Shown here: piece after piece, positions 37,758-47,023 of the stretch
How the letters are laid out: each line of letters opens with the position of its first letter
Numbering within the stretch: the stretch's first letter is position 1
DNA from: Blastopirellula marina
GTDB lineage: Bacteria; Planctomycetota; Planctomycetia; Pirellulales; Pirellulaceae
Length of the DNA: 64,000 nt
Assembly (NCBI RefSeq): GCF_002967715.1
Contig: NZ_PUIA01000038.1
Coordinates: 1-64,000, forward strand
Direction of reading: 5' to 3'
Translations under genes and position numbers: made by a program
Notes under the pieces: generated by a model
What the model saw: only the letters and a program-made list of their open reading frames with translations
Told to the model about the DNA's origin: nothing
The model's database searches: none

Positions 37758-37883
37758 TAGCGGAACGGTGACAAAGAGAACAAGGAGTATGGCAAAAACT
37801 TGAATGGTTCTAATCCGTGTTGAAAGAGGGAGATCGCCTAGGGGAATGATAACACGCAGTTATTCGTCGCCAATCTCGGATGC

Positions 37884-39047
37884 TTAGAAACGAAGTTGCC
37901 CCATCGCTTCCACCAACGTGTCCAGGTGCTGCCGCGTATGCCCCGCAGAAAGACTGACCCGCAAGAGACACTCGCCGTCCGGCACCGAAGGGGGGCGAAT
38001 TCCCGGGACCAGCATCCCTCGCTCGAAGAGCTTCGCCGAAAGGTCCATCGCCAGCGACTCCGTTCCTACGATCACGGGAATGATCTGACTGTGGCTATCC
38101 CCCAAGCTCCATCCTTGCCCGCGCAGAGCGTCCCGCAGAAACTCAGCACTGGCCATCAGTTTCTGGCGTCGTTCAGGCTCCTTCTGCACGATCTGCAGCG
38201 AGGCCAGCATGGCTGCCGCATTGGCCGCGGGGGCCGCCGTCGAAAAGACATACGGCCGCGAGCGATTCACCAGGTAATCGATCAATATCTGGCTCCCCAC
38301 CACAAAGCCGCCGTGTCCACCCAGGGCCTTGCTGAACGTCCCGACACGCACCGGCACGCGGTCTTCGACACCGAACTGCTCGCACAGCCCATGTCCATGT
38401 TCGCCGAACACGCCGGTCGCATGCGCTTCGTCGACCATCAGCATTGCTTCGTACTTTTCGGCCAGGTCGACCAGTTCATTCAGCGGAGCGATCGTGCCGT
38501 CCATGCTGAATAGGGTATCGGTTACGATCAAACGCCGCCTGAACGTGCCGCACTGCTTCAGCAGGTTCTCCAGGTAGTTCACATCGCGATGGGGGTAAAC
38601 GCGAACGGTCGCTTTGGAAAGCCGCGTACCGTCGATGATACTGGCATGGTTCTTTTCGTCGCTGAGAATGACGTCTCCGCGGTCGGTCAACGCGTCGATC
38701 GTACCGGCGTTGGCCGCAAACCCGCTTGAGAACGTTAGCGCTGCCTCGGTACCTTCGAACCGGGCCAACTCCACTTCGAGCCGGGCCTGCTCGCTTCCGC
38801 GCCCCGTGATCAGTGGGCTGGCACCACTGCCCCATCCTTCCGACGCAATCGCTGCCTGGGCCGCATCGCGCACGCGCGGATCGGCGGCCAGGTCGAGGTA
38901 ATCGTTGCTGCCGAAGTTGATCAGCTGCTGCTCTTTCCAGGCAACCGTTGCGCCCTGTTGGGTCGAACGCACGTGGATCGCCCGCCGCCGCTCCATCGCA
39001 TGGAGCAGATCAAGTTGTTCGGGAATCCAGGCCAAGGGGTCAAACAT
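37884..39047 (-). CDS. bioF: 8-amino-7-oxononanoate synthase
   Basis: A PLP-dependent alpha-oxoamine synthase of 387 residues from the ATG at 39047; the upstream in-frame start at 39089 adds 14 residues without family match. Conserved: NFGSNDYLDL, GSGASPLITG, ALTFSSGFAAN, DEKNHASIIDG, MVDEAHATGVFG, and the PLP Lys240 in TFSKALGGHGG. It joins an acyl-thioester (pimeloyl-CoA or -ACP) and alanine to make the biotin precursor KAPA. Glycine C-acetyltransferase is a close alternative, but FSTAAPAANAAA and the general pattern favour BioF. Other bio genes are not in the window. Confidence 0.87.
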   Translation of the reverse strand: MFDPLAWIPEQLDLLHAMERRRAIHVRSTQQGATVAWKEQQLINFGSNDYLDLAADPRVRDAAQAAIASEGWGSGASPLITGRGSEQARLEVELARFEGTEAALTFSSGFAANAGTIDALTDRGDVILSDEKNHASIIDGTRLSKATVRVYPHRDVNYLENLLKQCGTFRRRLIVTDTLFSMDGTIAPLNELVDLAEKYEAMLMVDEAHATGVFGEHGHGLCEQFGVEDRVPVRVGTFSKALGGHGGFVVGSQILIDYLVNRSRPYVFSTAAPAANAAAMLASLQIVQKEPERRQKLMASAEFLRDALRGQGWSLGDSHSQIIPVIVGTESLAMDLSAKLFERGMLVPGIRPPSVPDGECLLRVSLSAGHTRQHLDTLVEAMGQLRF

Positions 39048-39118
39048 GAGGTTCTCGCGAAATAGGGGTCTACACTTATTATTTCGCAAGCAGGCCTAAC
39101 GCTCAAACGGGCTTGACC

Positions 39119-39895
39119 CTACTTGAGCAGTTGCTTCTTCAGATAGTCGACCAGGTCGAGCTTGACGGTGCCGTTTTCCAGCTCTTTGGCGATCGCCTTG
39201 TTTGCCTCGCGGACGAGCTTTTCTTCCTTCTTGGCCAGCTTCTTGGCGAGCGTTCCTTCCAGTTGTTCGCCGATTTGCTCGGCCACTTCCCCATGCGCCT
39301 TGCCGATACGGTGAACGTAGAACCGCTCAAGTTCGATCTGCCCTCCGGTGACTGTGGGGGTTAGCTCGGCGGATGTCACCAGGCTCGACATGTCCCATTT
39401 GCTGTCAAGCTGCACATCCAGGTGAATCTTGACCGTCGCTTCGGTTACCACGCTCACGCCAAGAAGCCGCACGCCGCGGACCCACTGTTGGTACTCGGCT
39501 TCCCCTTGAAACTCGACCCGGGCATGAATCTGGCAGGTCGATCGCGTTGGGCCGACGCTCAGATTCTCGATCCAGATCCGCACATGCTGATTCGGGTCTT
39601 CGATATGTCCCAGGTAGCGGACCCAGTCTCCATGGTTCTTCGCTTCACGCACCCGTTCCAGCTTTAAGCTGTCCCACTTGCCACGGACTTTGAGGCGTTT
39701 GGTAAACTCGTGCGTGCTTCCCCAGTCTGATTCATCTTTGAACGACGTCGGTAGCGACCGGCGGACAGCATCTTCCAGAATGGGGGAAAGGATCTTCTCG
39801 AAGTCGGCCTGAGGTGCCGCTGCTAGCAGCGAGGGAACGAGTAAGCAGATGCCTGAAACAAGCAGCGGCAACGTTCTCCAATTTCGCGGTAACAT
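39119..39895 (-). CDS. Unknown exported protein
   Basis: A 258-residue protein with a signal peptide (LPLLVSGICLLVPSLLAAAP). Residues 30-200 are rich in beta-strand patterns (HVRIWIENLSVGPTRSTCQIHARVEFQGEAEYQQW). Residues 205-258 are a highly charged helix (EQIGEQLEGTLAKKLAKKEEKLVREANKAIAKELENG) that probably forms a coiled coil. No family recognised. The gene begins 171 bases from the divergent YCF48-like gene. Confidence 0.68.
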   Translation of the reverse strand: MLPRNWRTLPLLVSGICLLVPSLLAAAPQADFEKILSPILEDAVRRSLPTSFKDESDWGSTHEFTKRLKVRGKWDSLKLERVREAKNHGDWVRYLGHIEDPNQHVRIWIENLSVGPTRSTCQIHARVEFQGEAEYQQWVRGVRLLGVSVVTEATVKIHLDVQLDSKWDMSSLVTSAELTPTVTGGQIELERFYVHRIGKAHGEVAEQIGEQLEGTLAKKLAKKEEKLVREANKAIAKELENGTVKLDLVDYLKKQLLK

Positions 39896-40066
39896 GGGCC
39901 TCTCCCCAAGAAGGTGTGGACACTAAGACTGTTTATCGCAATTTTCTCGATTTGGTTCGCACGAATTCTCTAAAGTCGGACGAACCGGATTGGCACGGTT
40001 TTGCGAATTCTTCTAAGATTCCGTCCAAATTCTCGTACGCATCCCCTCTCTATCGTGGTTTCGCGA

Positions 40067-43000
40067 ATGAACGGACTCATTCCAAACATCGGTCGACTTC
40101 TTGCCTGTGCTGTTTCGTGGGCCTGCTTGAACGTGCTAGCGTCGCCGGTCCAGGCCGAGGTGCCAGGGACCTGGTATTTGGATGCCCAACTGAATGACGT
40201 GAACTTTGTGGACGATCGTCATGGGGTTGCCGTTGGCGATCATGGGGCAATCTGGCATACCGATGACGGCGGAAGTGAGTGGAAGCAAATCCCCTCTGGC
40301 ACCGATGCCCATCTGGCGAGTGTCTACTTCACCGACCCGCGACATGGTTGGGCGGTGGGCGGCTATCAACAGCCGTACAGCAGCCAAACGCGTGGTGTTG
40401 TGCTGACAACCAGCGATGGAGGGATGTCGTGGAATACGATGCCAGAGCAGTCCTTGCCGAAGCTGACCGGCGTGCGGTTTGAAGATACCCGCCATGGCTG
40501 GGCCGTCGGTCATGGCTCGCACATGTTTCCGACCGGGTTGTTTGAAACCAGCGACGGGGGCCGCAGTTGGCGAAGTTTGCCAGGTACTCAGAACACCCGT
40601 TTTCAAAAGTTTGCCGTGCTGCCTGGTGGTGAACTCCTTCTGGCAGGCGTTAGTGGGAATCTCTCGCTGGCCGATCGCGGCGGAATTCGCAAGCCGACGA
40701 TCCTTGTCGACCCGCTACGAGACATGCAAGATGTTGTGGTTGCCGGTGCCAAAGACGCAACAGCAGTTGGGGAAGGGGGACTGATCCTTAATTCCAATAA
40801 CGCTGGTGCGTCGTGGGAAGTCATTCTTCCCGGCCCGCTGCCGCAAACCAATCGCCAGGTCGACTTCTGCGCGGTCGAACGCTTAGGAAAGCATGTGTGG
40901 ATTGCCGGCGATCCCGGTAGCTTTGTGCTGCATTCCAGTGATGGAGGGCAAACGTTCCAGACGCAAAAGCTTCCCACGACGGCCTCCATTCGGGCCATGT
41001 TCTTTCGCAGCGAAACAACCGGCTGGGCAGTCGGCTCTCTAGGTACCATCCTACACACCAAAGACGGCGGTCAAACGTGGACGGTCCAGCGACAAGGGGG
41101 CCAACGCCTGGCCCTGCTGGGCATCTTTCACGATGCCTCGGTCATCCCTTATGAGCTGGTGAGTCACCACGCCGGATCGCAAGGCTACTTTACTGGCATG
41201 GAAGTCATTAACCGTCCCATGCCACAAACGGGTAAAACTCGTCCGCCACTCGAAGATGCTCTGCTTCACAGTGGTGCGAACTTCGGTCACACGGCCTGGC
41301 AATTTCCGGCCTACGATGCACAGCTCAAGTTGACCGGTGATCAAATGGCCAAGACCTGGGATGCCGCCAACGACGGCCAGGGGCTTGCCGCTGCCGAAAA
41401 CTACCTGGTGCAGCGCATTCGCCAATGGAAGCCCACCGTCGTTCTGACCGATTACGCCGATCCGACCGGCAAAGATCCCCTGGCCTACATGATCAATCAG
41501 TTGGTGCTACGAGCCGTCGAGAAAGCAGGCGACGCCGATAGCTTTCCCCAGCATCAGTCCGAGCTGGGGCTTGCTCCATGGACCGTGCCCCGGGTGTGCA
41601 GTGTCGTGCCAGAAGGTAAGAACGGTTCGATCACGCTGAATGCAACACAAATCTCGCCGCAACTGGCGATGTCCCTTTCCGAGCACGCTGGTGTTTCGCG
41701 TGGTATTGCTACAGGTCAGCTGGTTGAAAAGCCATCGACGTTGGAATTGAAAGTCTTGCGGTCGTCGGGGCTGATCGAAGGTCGCTTGAGCGATATTTTC
41801 ACCAATCTTTCGGTGCCTGCCGGCAAAGGGGCACGACGACCGCCGCAGCAGATGTCGCTGGTCGACCTGGCTCAACTGCAGCGAGCGGCACAGAAACGCC
41901 GGAATATGTTCGAGATGATCAATCATGCCGTCAAAGATGAACAGCGCGGGGCGTTATTGCTAGGGCAAATGTTGAAGCTGTCGGAGGACTTGCCGCCGGC
42001 ACGCAGCGTTGAAGTCCTTTCCCACCTGGCCGAGAAAGCTAACGAAAGCGGCAACCTTTCTCTTGCGGCGGATATGCATCATCAAATTGTCAGTACCTTT
42101 CCCACTCACGTCCTGGCCGAGCGTTCCGCCGCATGGCTTCTCGCTTACTACGCGAGCAGCGAGATTCAGTTCCTCAATCGAAATAGCGTGGAATTCGCGA
42201 CTCCGACGGCTCCTCGGGAAATGCCAGAAGACGCAGAAGACGTGGAAGCAAGTGAAGTCGCTACTGTGTCGTTCGATAATCCCACCAACTACCGCCACCC
42301 GACCAAATCGCCGGAGCGTGCTGAGAAGCTGATTGCCGAACTGAATCAAAACATGCCGCAGGTCCTAGCCGACCCATCGCTGGCGTTCTTACTGGAACGA
42401 TTACATGCCGAGCAAGGACATTCGCGGCAGGGAGAATCGTACATCCGTCGTCTGTTGAACCTGGGACAGGAAAATGCCTGGTGCCGCCGAGCCCAGTGGG
42501 AGTTGGTTCTCGGCCGCGGTAACAGCCGTGTCGATGCGCCGGTTGTGACCGCCAATTACGATGACTCTAAGCCCGTGCTCGACGGCCGCTTGAACGATCG
42601 CGTTTGGCAAACCGGCAAGCCGGTCGACTTCCAGGCCGGTACCCTTTCGCCGGAAGCAGGGGCCCCACCGGCTGCCATGATTGTCGGCTTTGACGAGGAA
42701 TATCTCTATCTCGCGATTCGCTGTATGAAGTCGAAGAACTTCCGTTACGAAGCCCCCGGGCAACGCCCGCGCGAGCGTGACGCCGAACTGCAAACGAGCG
42801 ATCGCGTGCACATCTATCTCGATCTCGATCGCGATTACGCCACGTCGTACTGTTTGTCGGTCGACTATCGCGGACGTACTGCCGATTCCCTCTCAGGCAA
42901 CCTGGCCTGGAACCCCAACTGGTATGTTGCCGCCGATCAGGATGCAGCGACCTGGACCGTCGAGGCGGCCATTCCTTTCAAGGAACTATCGGGGCAGCTA

Positions 43001-43129
43001 CTCAAGCCGGGCGATACCTGGGGGATGGCCGTCCAGCGGGTAATCGTCAGCGAAGGTACTGAGGCGTGGCCTTCCAGTGCCCTGTATGAAATGGGACCGA
43101 GCGAGTTCGGTCTCTTGCAATTTCAGTAA
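40067..43129 (+). CDS. Exported YCF48-like beta-propeller protein with LmbE-like and CBM9-like regions
   Basis: About 1020 residues from the ATG at 40067; an upstream TTG/other start at 40001 lies before the signal peptide. Residues about 30-360 are YCF48/BNR-type repeats, recognisable by repeated GWAVG and TTDGGxxW-like motifs (HGVAVGDHGAIWHTDDGGSEW, GWAVGGYQQ, LFETSDGGRSW). The middle (about 360-560) resembles a degenerate PIG-L/LmbE deacetylase (GQGLAAAENYLVQRIRQWKPTVVLTDYADPTGKDPLAYMINQLVLRAV). The end (about 830-1020) is a CBM9/DOMON-like sugar-binding sandwich (PVLDGRLNDRVWQT ... WTVEAAIPFKEL). Likely periplasmic or surface-bound; function unknown. Confidence 0.78.
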   Translation: MNGLIPNIGRLLACAVSWACLNVLASPVQAEVPGTWYLDAQLNDVNFVDDRHGVAVGDHGAIWHTDDGGSEWKQIPSGTDAHLASVYFTDPRHGWAVGGYQQPYSSQTRGVVLTTSDGGMSWNTMPEQSLPKLTGVRFEDTRHGWAVGHGSHMFPTGLFETSDGGRSWRSLPGTQNTRFQKFAVLPGGELLLAGVSGNLSLADRGGIRKPTILVDPLRDMQDVVVAGAKDATAVGEGGLILNSNNAGASWEVILPGPLPQTNRQVDFCAVERLGKHVWIAGDPGSFVLHSSDGGQTFQTQKLPTTASIRAMFFRSETTGWAVGSLGTILHTKDGGQTWTVQRQGGQRLALLGIFHDASVIPYELVSHHAGSQGYFTGMEVINRPMPQTGKTRPPLEDALLHSGANFGHTAWQFPAYDAQLKLTGDQMAKTWDAANDGQGLAAAENYLVQRIRQWKPTVVLTDYADPTGKDPLAYMINQLVLRAVEKAGDADSFPQHQSELGLAPWTVPRVCSVVPEGKNGSITLNATQISPQLAMSLSEHAGVSRGIATGQLVEKPSTLELKVLRSSGLIEGRLSDIFTNLSVPAGKGARRPPQQMSLVDLAQLQRAAQKRRNMFEMINHAVKDEQRGALLLGQMLKLSEDLPPARSVEVLSHLAEKANESGNLSLAADMHHQIVSTFPTHVLAERSAAWLLAYYASSEIQFLNRNSVEFATPTAPREMPEDAEDVEASEVATVSFDNPTNYRHPTKSPERAEKLIAELNQNMPQVLADPSLAFLLERLHAEQGHSRQGESYIRRLLNLGQENAWCRRAQWELVLGRGNSRVDAPVVTANYDDSKPVLDGRLNDRVWQTGKPVDFQAGTLSPEAGAPPAAMIVGFDEEYLYLAIRCMKSKNFRYEAPGQRPRERDAELQTSDRVHIYLDLDRDYATSYCLSVDYRGRTADSLSGNLAWNPNWYVAADQDAATWTVEAAIPFKELSGQLLKPGDTWGMAVQRVIVSEGTEAWPSSALYEMGPSEFGLLQFQ

Positions 43130-43187
43130 ATCAGCTTAGAACGGTGCGAGTTGAAACAAGCGTAGTTCTCTCGCAAGTGGCACAAGC

Positions 43188-44156
43188 GTGGTATATCTGA
43201 TCGGAATCGATGAAGCAGGTTACGGCCCCAATATCGGGCCGCTGGTCATCGGTGGTACCGTCTGGCAGCTCGATGAACGTCACGTCGATCTGGCGGAAGT
43301 CGAGTTGTACGACCTGCTGAAAGATGCCATCGCTCGCAAGCCCGGTCGCAAGCATCTGGCGATTGCTGACTCGAAAGTCGTCTACGGCAAACGCGATGAT
43401 CTCTCGCTGTTGGAAGAAGCGGTTCTCTCCACCGGCGATTCCCTCAACCACGTCCACCCCATCTGGCATGGCTGCTGCGAGCCAGACCTGGGTGATGACA
43501 CGCCGCAAGGCCTCGCCCCGTGGTATATCGGCTGGGAGCATACCAGCCCACTTCACGCCGCCAAGGAGACAATCGCCGAGCGAACCTCGCAGTTCACCAC
43601 CGCTTGTGCGTCGTGCGGAGTTTCACTGGCCCAGGTACGAAGTGTCTTTCTGACCGAGAAAGCGTACAACGAGCGCCTCGACCGAATTGGCAACAAAAGC
43701 ACCGTGCTCTCGCACGCATCGCTCGGGCTGGTACGGCGGCTACTCGAAGAGATCAAAGCCTCATCCCCCCAGGCTGTACGCATCGTTTGCGACAAGCACG
43801 GTGGGCGAGACTATTACGCCGGTCTCTTGCAGCACTTCTTTCCTGAGACTTGGTGGCAGATTCAGGAAGAGTCACGCGGCGTCAGTCGCTACACCGGCGA
43901 GGTCGGTCCCTTGGACGTATCCATCGAGTTTCGCTCCAAAGGGGAATGCTTCCTCCCCACGGCCCTGGCCTCGATCTATGCCAAGTTCCACCGCGAAGTC
44001 GCCATGCGGGCCATTAATGCTTACTGGGCCAAGCATGTGCCAGGAATTACCGAGACCGCAGGGTACCCGGTCGATGCGGCTCGTTTCGCCAGCGAGACTG
44101 AGGGCGCTCGCGCGCAGCAGAAGATACCGTGGGAAACTTTCTGGCGACTCAAGTAA
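43188..44156 (+). CDS. Divergent RNase HII-like protein
   Basis: A 322-residue protein that opens YLIGIDEAGYGPNIGPLVIGG, the arrangement of RNase HII (G-x-D-E-A-G-R-G-x-x-x-G-P) with the catalytic Asp-Glu. The second Asp is in AIADSKVVY. A later Asp is in VRIVCDKHGGRDYY, and ALASIYAKFHREVAM corresponds to the ASILAKV-type block. The basic residue of the GRG motif, needed for RNA-DNA junction recognition, is Tyr here, and there are insertions of about 100 residues. It may have another nucleic-acid target. GTG start at 43188. Confidence 0.7.
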   Translation: MVYLIGIDEAGYGPNIGPLVIGGTVWQLDERHVDLAEVELYDLLKDAIARKPGRKHLAIADSKVVYGKRDDLSLLEEAVLSTGDSLNHVHPIWHGCCEPDLGDDTPQGLAPWYIGWEHTSPLHAAKETIAERTSQFTTACASCGVSLAQVRSVFLTEKAYNERLDRIGNKSTVLSHASLGLVRRLLEEIKASSPQAVRIVCDKHGGRDYYAGLLQHFFPETWWQIQEESRGVSRYTGEVGPLDVSIEFRSKGECFLPTALASIYAKFHREVAMRAINAYWAKHVPGITETAGYPVDAARFASETEGARAQQKIPWETFWRLK

Positions 44157-44270
44157 TGGAAGCGAACCGCTCGTTGTCGATCTGGGTCCAGGGGAATAAA
44201 ATAACGAAAGTATGCGAAAAATAGACGGCGACCCAAACCGTTGCTTTCCCCCCAACAGAATCACAGGTTC

Positions 44271-45518
44271 ATGGCCACTTTCGACGTGGAATCGCAATTG
44301 GATGTCGAGCGCATCCGGGCCGATTTCCCCATTCTGAATCAGGTTGACGAAGAACAGCATCCCCTTGTTTACCTCGACAATGGTGCCAGTAGCCAGCGTC
44401 CGGCCTCGGTGGTTAACTGCCTAAGTGATGTCTATACAAAGCATTACGCTAATGTGCACCGGGGGGCACACCGGCTCAGTGGCGAGTCGACCGATCTGTT
44501 TGAAGAGGCTCGTCGGGCCGTCCAGCGGTTTCTCGGGGCGGCGTCCGAGAACGAAGTCATCTTCACCAGCGGCACTACCATGGGCATCAACCTGGTGGCC
44601 CGCAGTTGGGGCGATGCCAACGTCACCGCAGGCGACGAGATTCTGCTGACCGAGATGGAACACCACTCGAATCTCGTCCCTTGGCAGCAGTTGGCTCAGC
44701 GAACCGGGGCCACGATCCGTGCGATTCCGGTCACCGACGATGGCCAGCTGGATCTCGATTCCTTGCCGGCGCTACTTACCGAACGAACCAAGATGGTGGC
44801 CTTCGCGGCCGTTTCGAACGTGCTGGGGACCATCAACCCGGTGGCTCAGATCACCGAGGCGGCCCATGCCGTGGGGGGCAAGGTGCTGATCGACGCAGCC
44901 CAGGCCGTGCCGCACGAAGCGATCGATGTGGGTACCTGGGATGCGGATTTCGTGGCATTCAGTGGCCATAAAATGCTGGGACCATCAGGCGTGGGTGTGC
45001 TGTACGGCAAGCAGTCGCTGTTGGAAGAGATGCCGCCGTTTTTAGGTGGAGGAAGCATGATCGATATCGTTGAAATCGATCGATTCACGCCTGCCATGTT
45101 GCCGGCCAAGTTTGAAGCCGGTACCCCTCCCATTGCCGACGCAATCGCCATGAAGCCGGCGATTGAATACCTGGAGCAGGTCGGCCTGGCTCGCATTCTG
45201 CAGCACGAGCAATCACTGGCCGCTTACGCGCACGAGTTGTTAGCCGATGTGCCGGGGCTGAAGATCTTGGGGCCCGATGTCAGTAAGAAGGCGGGCATCG
45301 TCAGCTTTGTGATCGATGGCCTGGCTGCCAGCGATATCGCGACATTTCTCGATGGACGCGGGATTGCCGTTCGCGAGGGGCATCATTGCACCCTGCCGCT
45401 GCATAAAAAGCTAGGCATCAGCGCGAGCGTGCGGGCCAGTTTTTATCTGTATAACACGCGCGAAGAGGTTGAAAAGCTGGCCGATGCAGTACGGACGACG
45501 GTCGAATTTTTCGGCTAA
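44271..45518 (+). CDS. sufS: Cysteine desulfurase SufS
   Basis: A 415-residue PLP enzyme supplying sulfur for Fe-S cluster assembly. From the ATG at 44271: VYLDNGASSQRP, NVHRGAHRLS, FTSGTTMGINLVA, EMEHHSNLVPWQ, VLIDAAQAVPH, the PLP Lys234 in SGHKMLGPSG, and the catalytic Cys373 in REGHHCTLPLHKKLG. This Cys block and the RGAHRLS pattern place it in the SufS (type II) group rather than IscS. Other suf genes are not adjacent on either side. An ATG or other start at 44241 adds 10 residues. Confidence 0.94.
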   Translation: MATFDVESQLDVERIRADFPILNQVDEEQHPLVYLDNGASSQRPASVVNCLSDVYTKHYANVHRGAHRLSGESTDLFEEARRAVQRFLGAASENEVIFTSGTTMGINLVARSWGDANVTAGDEILLTEMEHHSNLVPWQQLAQRTGATIRAIPVTDDGQLDLDSLPALLTERTKMVAFAAVSNVLGTINPVAQITEAAHAVGGKVLIDAAQAVPHEAIDVGTWDADFVAFSGHKMLGPSGVGVLYGKQSLLEEMPPFLGGGSMIDIVEIDRFTPAMLPAKFEAGTPPIADAIAMKPAIEYLEQVGLARILQHEQSLAAYAHELLADVPGLKILGPDVSKKAGIVSFVIDGLAASDIATFLDGRGIAVREGHHCTLPLHKKLGISASVRASFYLYNTREEVEKLADAVRTTVEFFG

Positions 45519-45619
45519 ACCGTATCACAGGTCACCAGACGTTCGGCTGTAAATCCGCTAGACTGGTCGTTAGACACGATCATTACCGCGGTTTTTTTTT
45601 CGGACAGGATATCAGGCAA

Positions 45620-46072
45620 ATGTCTCAGAAAGACTACACCCGACGCGACTTTCATAAGCTTTCGGCGGCTGCCCTCAGTGGCATGCTCGCGGCCGGTACC
45701 ATCGGTTGTGGTGCGCAGCCCGATGCCCAGACGACCAGTGACACTCCAGCCGAAGGGGAAGGGACCTCGACCGTCGCCAAGCATGCTTGCCGCGGCTTGA
45801 ACGAGTGCAAAGGTCAAGGGGCCAAAGGGACCAACGAGTGTGCTGGTGCTGGAGCGTGTGCGACCGTCGAATCTCACATTTGCGGCGGACACAATAAGTG
45901 CAAAGGGCAAGGGGGTTGCGGCCAGACGCCTGGCGCAAACGAGTGTGCCGGTAAAGGTGGTTGTCACGTGCCGATGACTGGTGGTATGTGGAAGAAGGCC
46001 CGCGAACTGTTTGAAGAGCGGATGAAAGAGAAGGGTGTCGAACTGAGCCCTGCTCCGGAACCGGCTGCCTAA
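45620..46072 (+). CDS. Tat-exported Cys-rich protein, likely bufferin-type RiPP precursor
   Basis: A 150-residue protein. A Tat signal ([24 protein letters not shown]) ends in a possible lipobox Cys30. Then come nine Cys at 57, 63, 74, 80, 88, 94, 100, 109 and 115, almost all in C-x5-C pairs. Residues 57-80 and 88-115 are two copies of a motif CxGxNxCKGQGxx...NECAGxGxC; the first copy lacks one Cys. The tail (122-150) is charged and Pro-rich. The next gene is an MNIO/DUF692 enzyme and the third a BufC-like protein, so this is most likely the modified substrate, perhaps a copper-binding bufferin. No homology search was made. Confidence 0.72.
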   Translation: MSQKDYTRRDFHKLSAAALSGMLAAGTIGCGAQPDAQTTSDTPAEGEGTSTVAKHACRGLNECKGQGAKGTNECAGAGACATVESHICGGHNKCKGQGGCGQTPGANECAGKGGCHVPMTGGMWKKARELFEERMKEKGVELSPAPEPAA

Positions 46073-46107
46073 GACCAAGATCGCCTGGCTTACTCTGGGA
46101 AGCGATA

Positions 46108-47019
46108 ATGCCACAGCCACGGCTTGGCCATGAAAACTTGGGACTGGGGGTCGGACTTCGCGCCCCCCATTTCCCCTATATCTTAAAGCACTGGCCGGCA
46201 GTCGACTGGTTCGAGATCATCTCCGAGAACTACATCGACTCGCAAGGACGCCCTCGGTATGTCCTAGACCAGATTGCCGAACGCTACCAGGTGGTGATGC
46301 ATGGCGTGTCCCTCTCGATCGGCAGCACCGATCCGCTCGACTTCGATTACCTGGCCAAGCTGAAGTCTCTGTCTCAATCGATCGGTGCCCGGTGGATCTC
46401 CGATCATGTTTGCTGGACCGGCGTTTCCGGAAAGAATACGCATGACCTACTGCCGATTCCCTACAACGAAGAGACTCTTCAGCACGTCGCCCAGCGCGTT
46501 CGCCAGGTGCAAGAGTTTCTCGAACGGCCCCTGATCCTGGAAGATCCCAGCAGCTACGTTACCTTCGCCGCGTCGACCATGACGGAGTGGGAATACCTCA
46601 CCGCGTTAACCCAAGAGACAGGCTGCGGACTGCTGCTCGACGTGAATAACGTTTACGTGTCGGCTGTAAATCACGACTTTGATCCGGTCGAGTACATCGA
46701 GAACCTCCCGTGGGAGAGCATCGTCCAGTTTCACTTGGCGGGGCACACCAACATGGGCGATTACTGCATCGATACGCACGACGGCCACGTGATCGACCCG
46801 GTTTGGAAGCTATATCGCCTGGCCCACGAGCGAACCGGCGGTGTGTCGACTCTCTTGGAATGGGACGCCAATATCCCTGACTTCCCCACGCTTCATGCCG
46901 AAGTTCTCAAGGCGAAGAAGTTTATTCAGGGGGAAACGATCATCACTGATGAAACCGGCAATGATCGTCACACTACTCTGCCCCACCCCGCGCATCGTAT
47001 TGAGCACGAAGTGAACTAG
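46108..47019 (+). CDS. MNIO (DUF692) oxidase, BufB-like
   Basis: A 303-residue TIM-barrel protein of the multinuclear non-heme iron oxidase family, which modifies Cys residues in RiPP precursors (MbnB, TglH and BufB are members). Metal ligand candidates are in place: His65 ([10 protein letters not shown]), His100 (SDHVCW), Glu145 (LEDPSSY), Asp178/Asn181 ([11 protein letters not shown]), His209 and His213 (FHLAGH), Asp222/His224 (DTHDGH), Glu251 (LLEWDANIP). It sits 35 bases after the Cys-rich precursor gene and 4 bases before its partner, clearly an operon. Confidence 0.88.
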   Translation: MPQPRLGHENLGLGVGLRAPHFPYILKHWPAVDWFEIISENYIDSQGRPRYVLDQIAERYQVVMHGVSLSIGSTDPLDFDYLAKLKSLSQSIGARWISDHVCWTGVSGKNTHDLLPIPYNEETLQHVAQRVRQVQEFLERPLILEDPSSYVTFAASTMTEWEYLTALTQETGCGLLLDVNNVYVSAVNHDFDPVEYIENLPWESIVQFHLAGHTNMGDYCIDTHDGHVIDPVWKLYRLAHERTGGVSTLLEWDANIPDFPTLHAEVLKAKKFIQGETIITDETGNDRHTTLPHPAHRIEHEVN

Positions 47020-47023
47020 CGCG

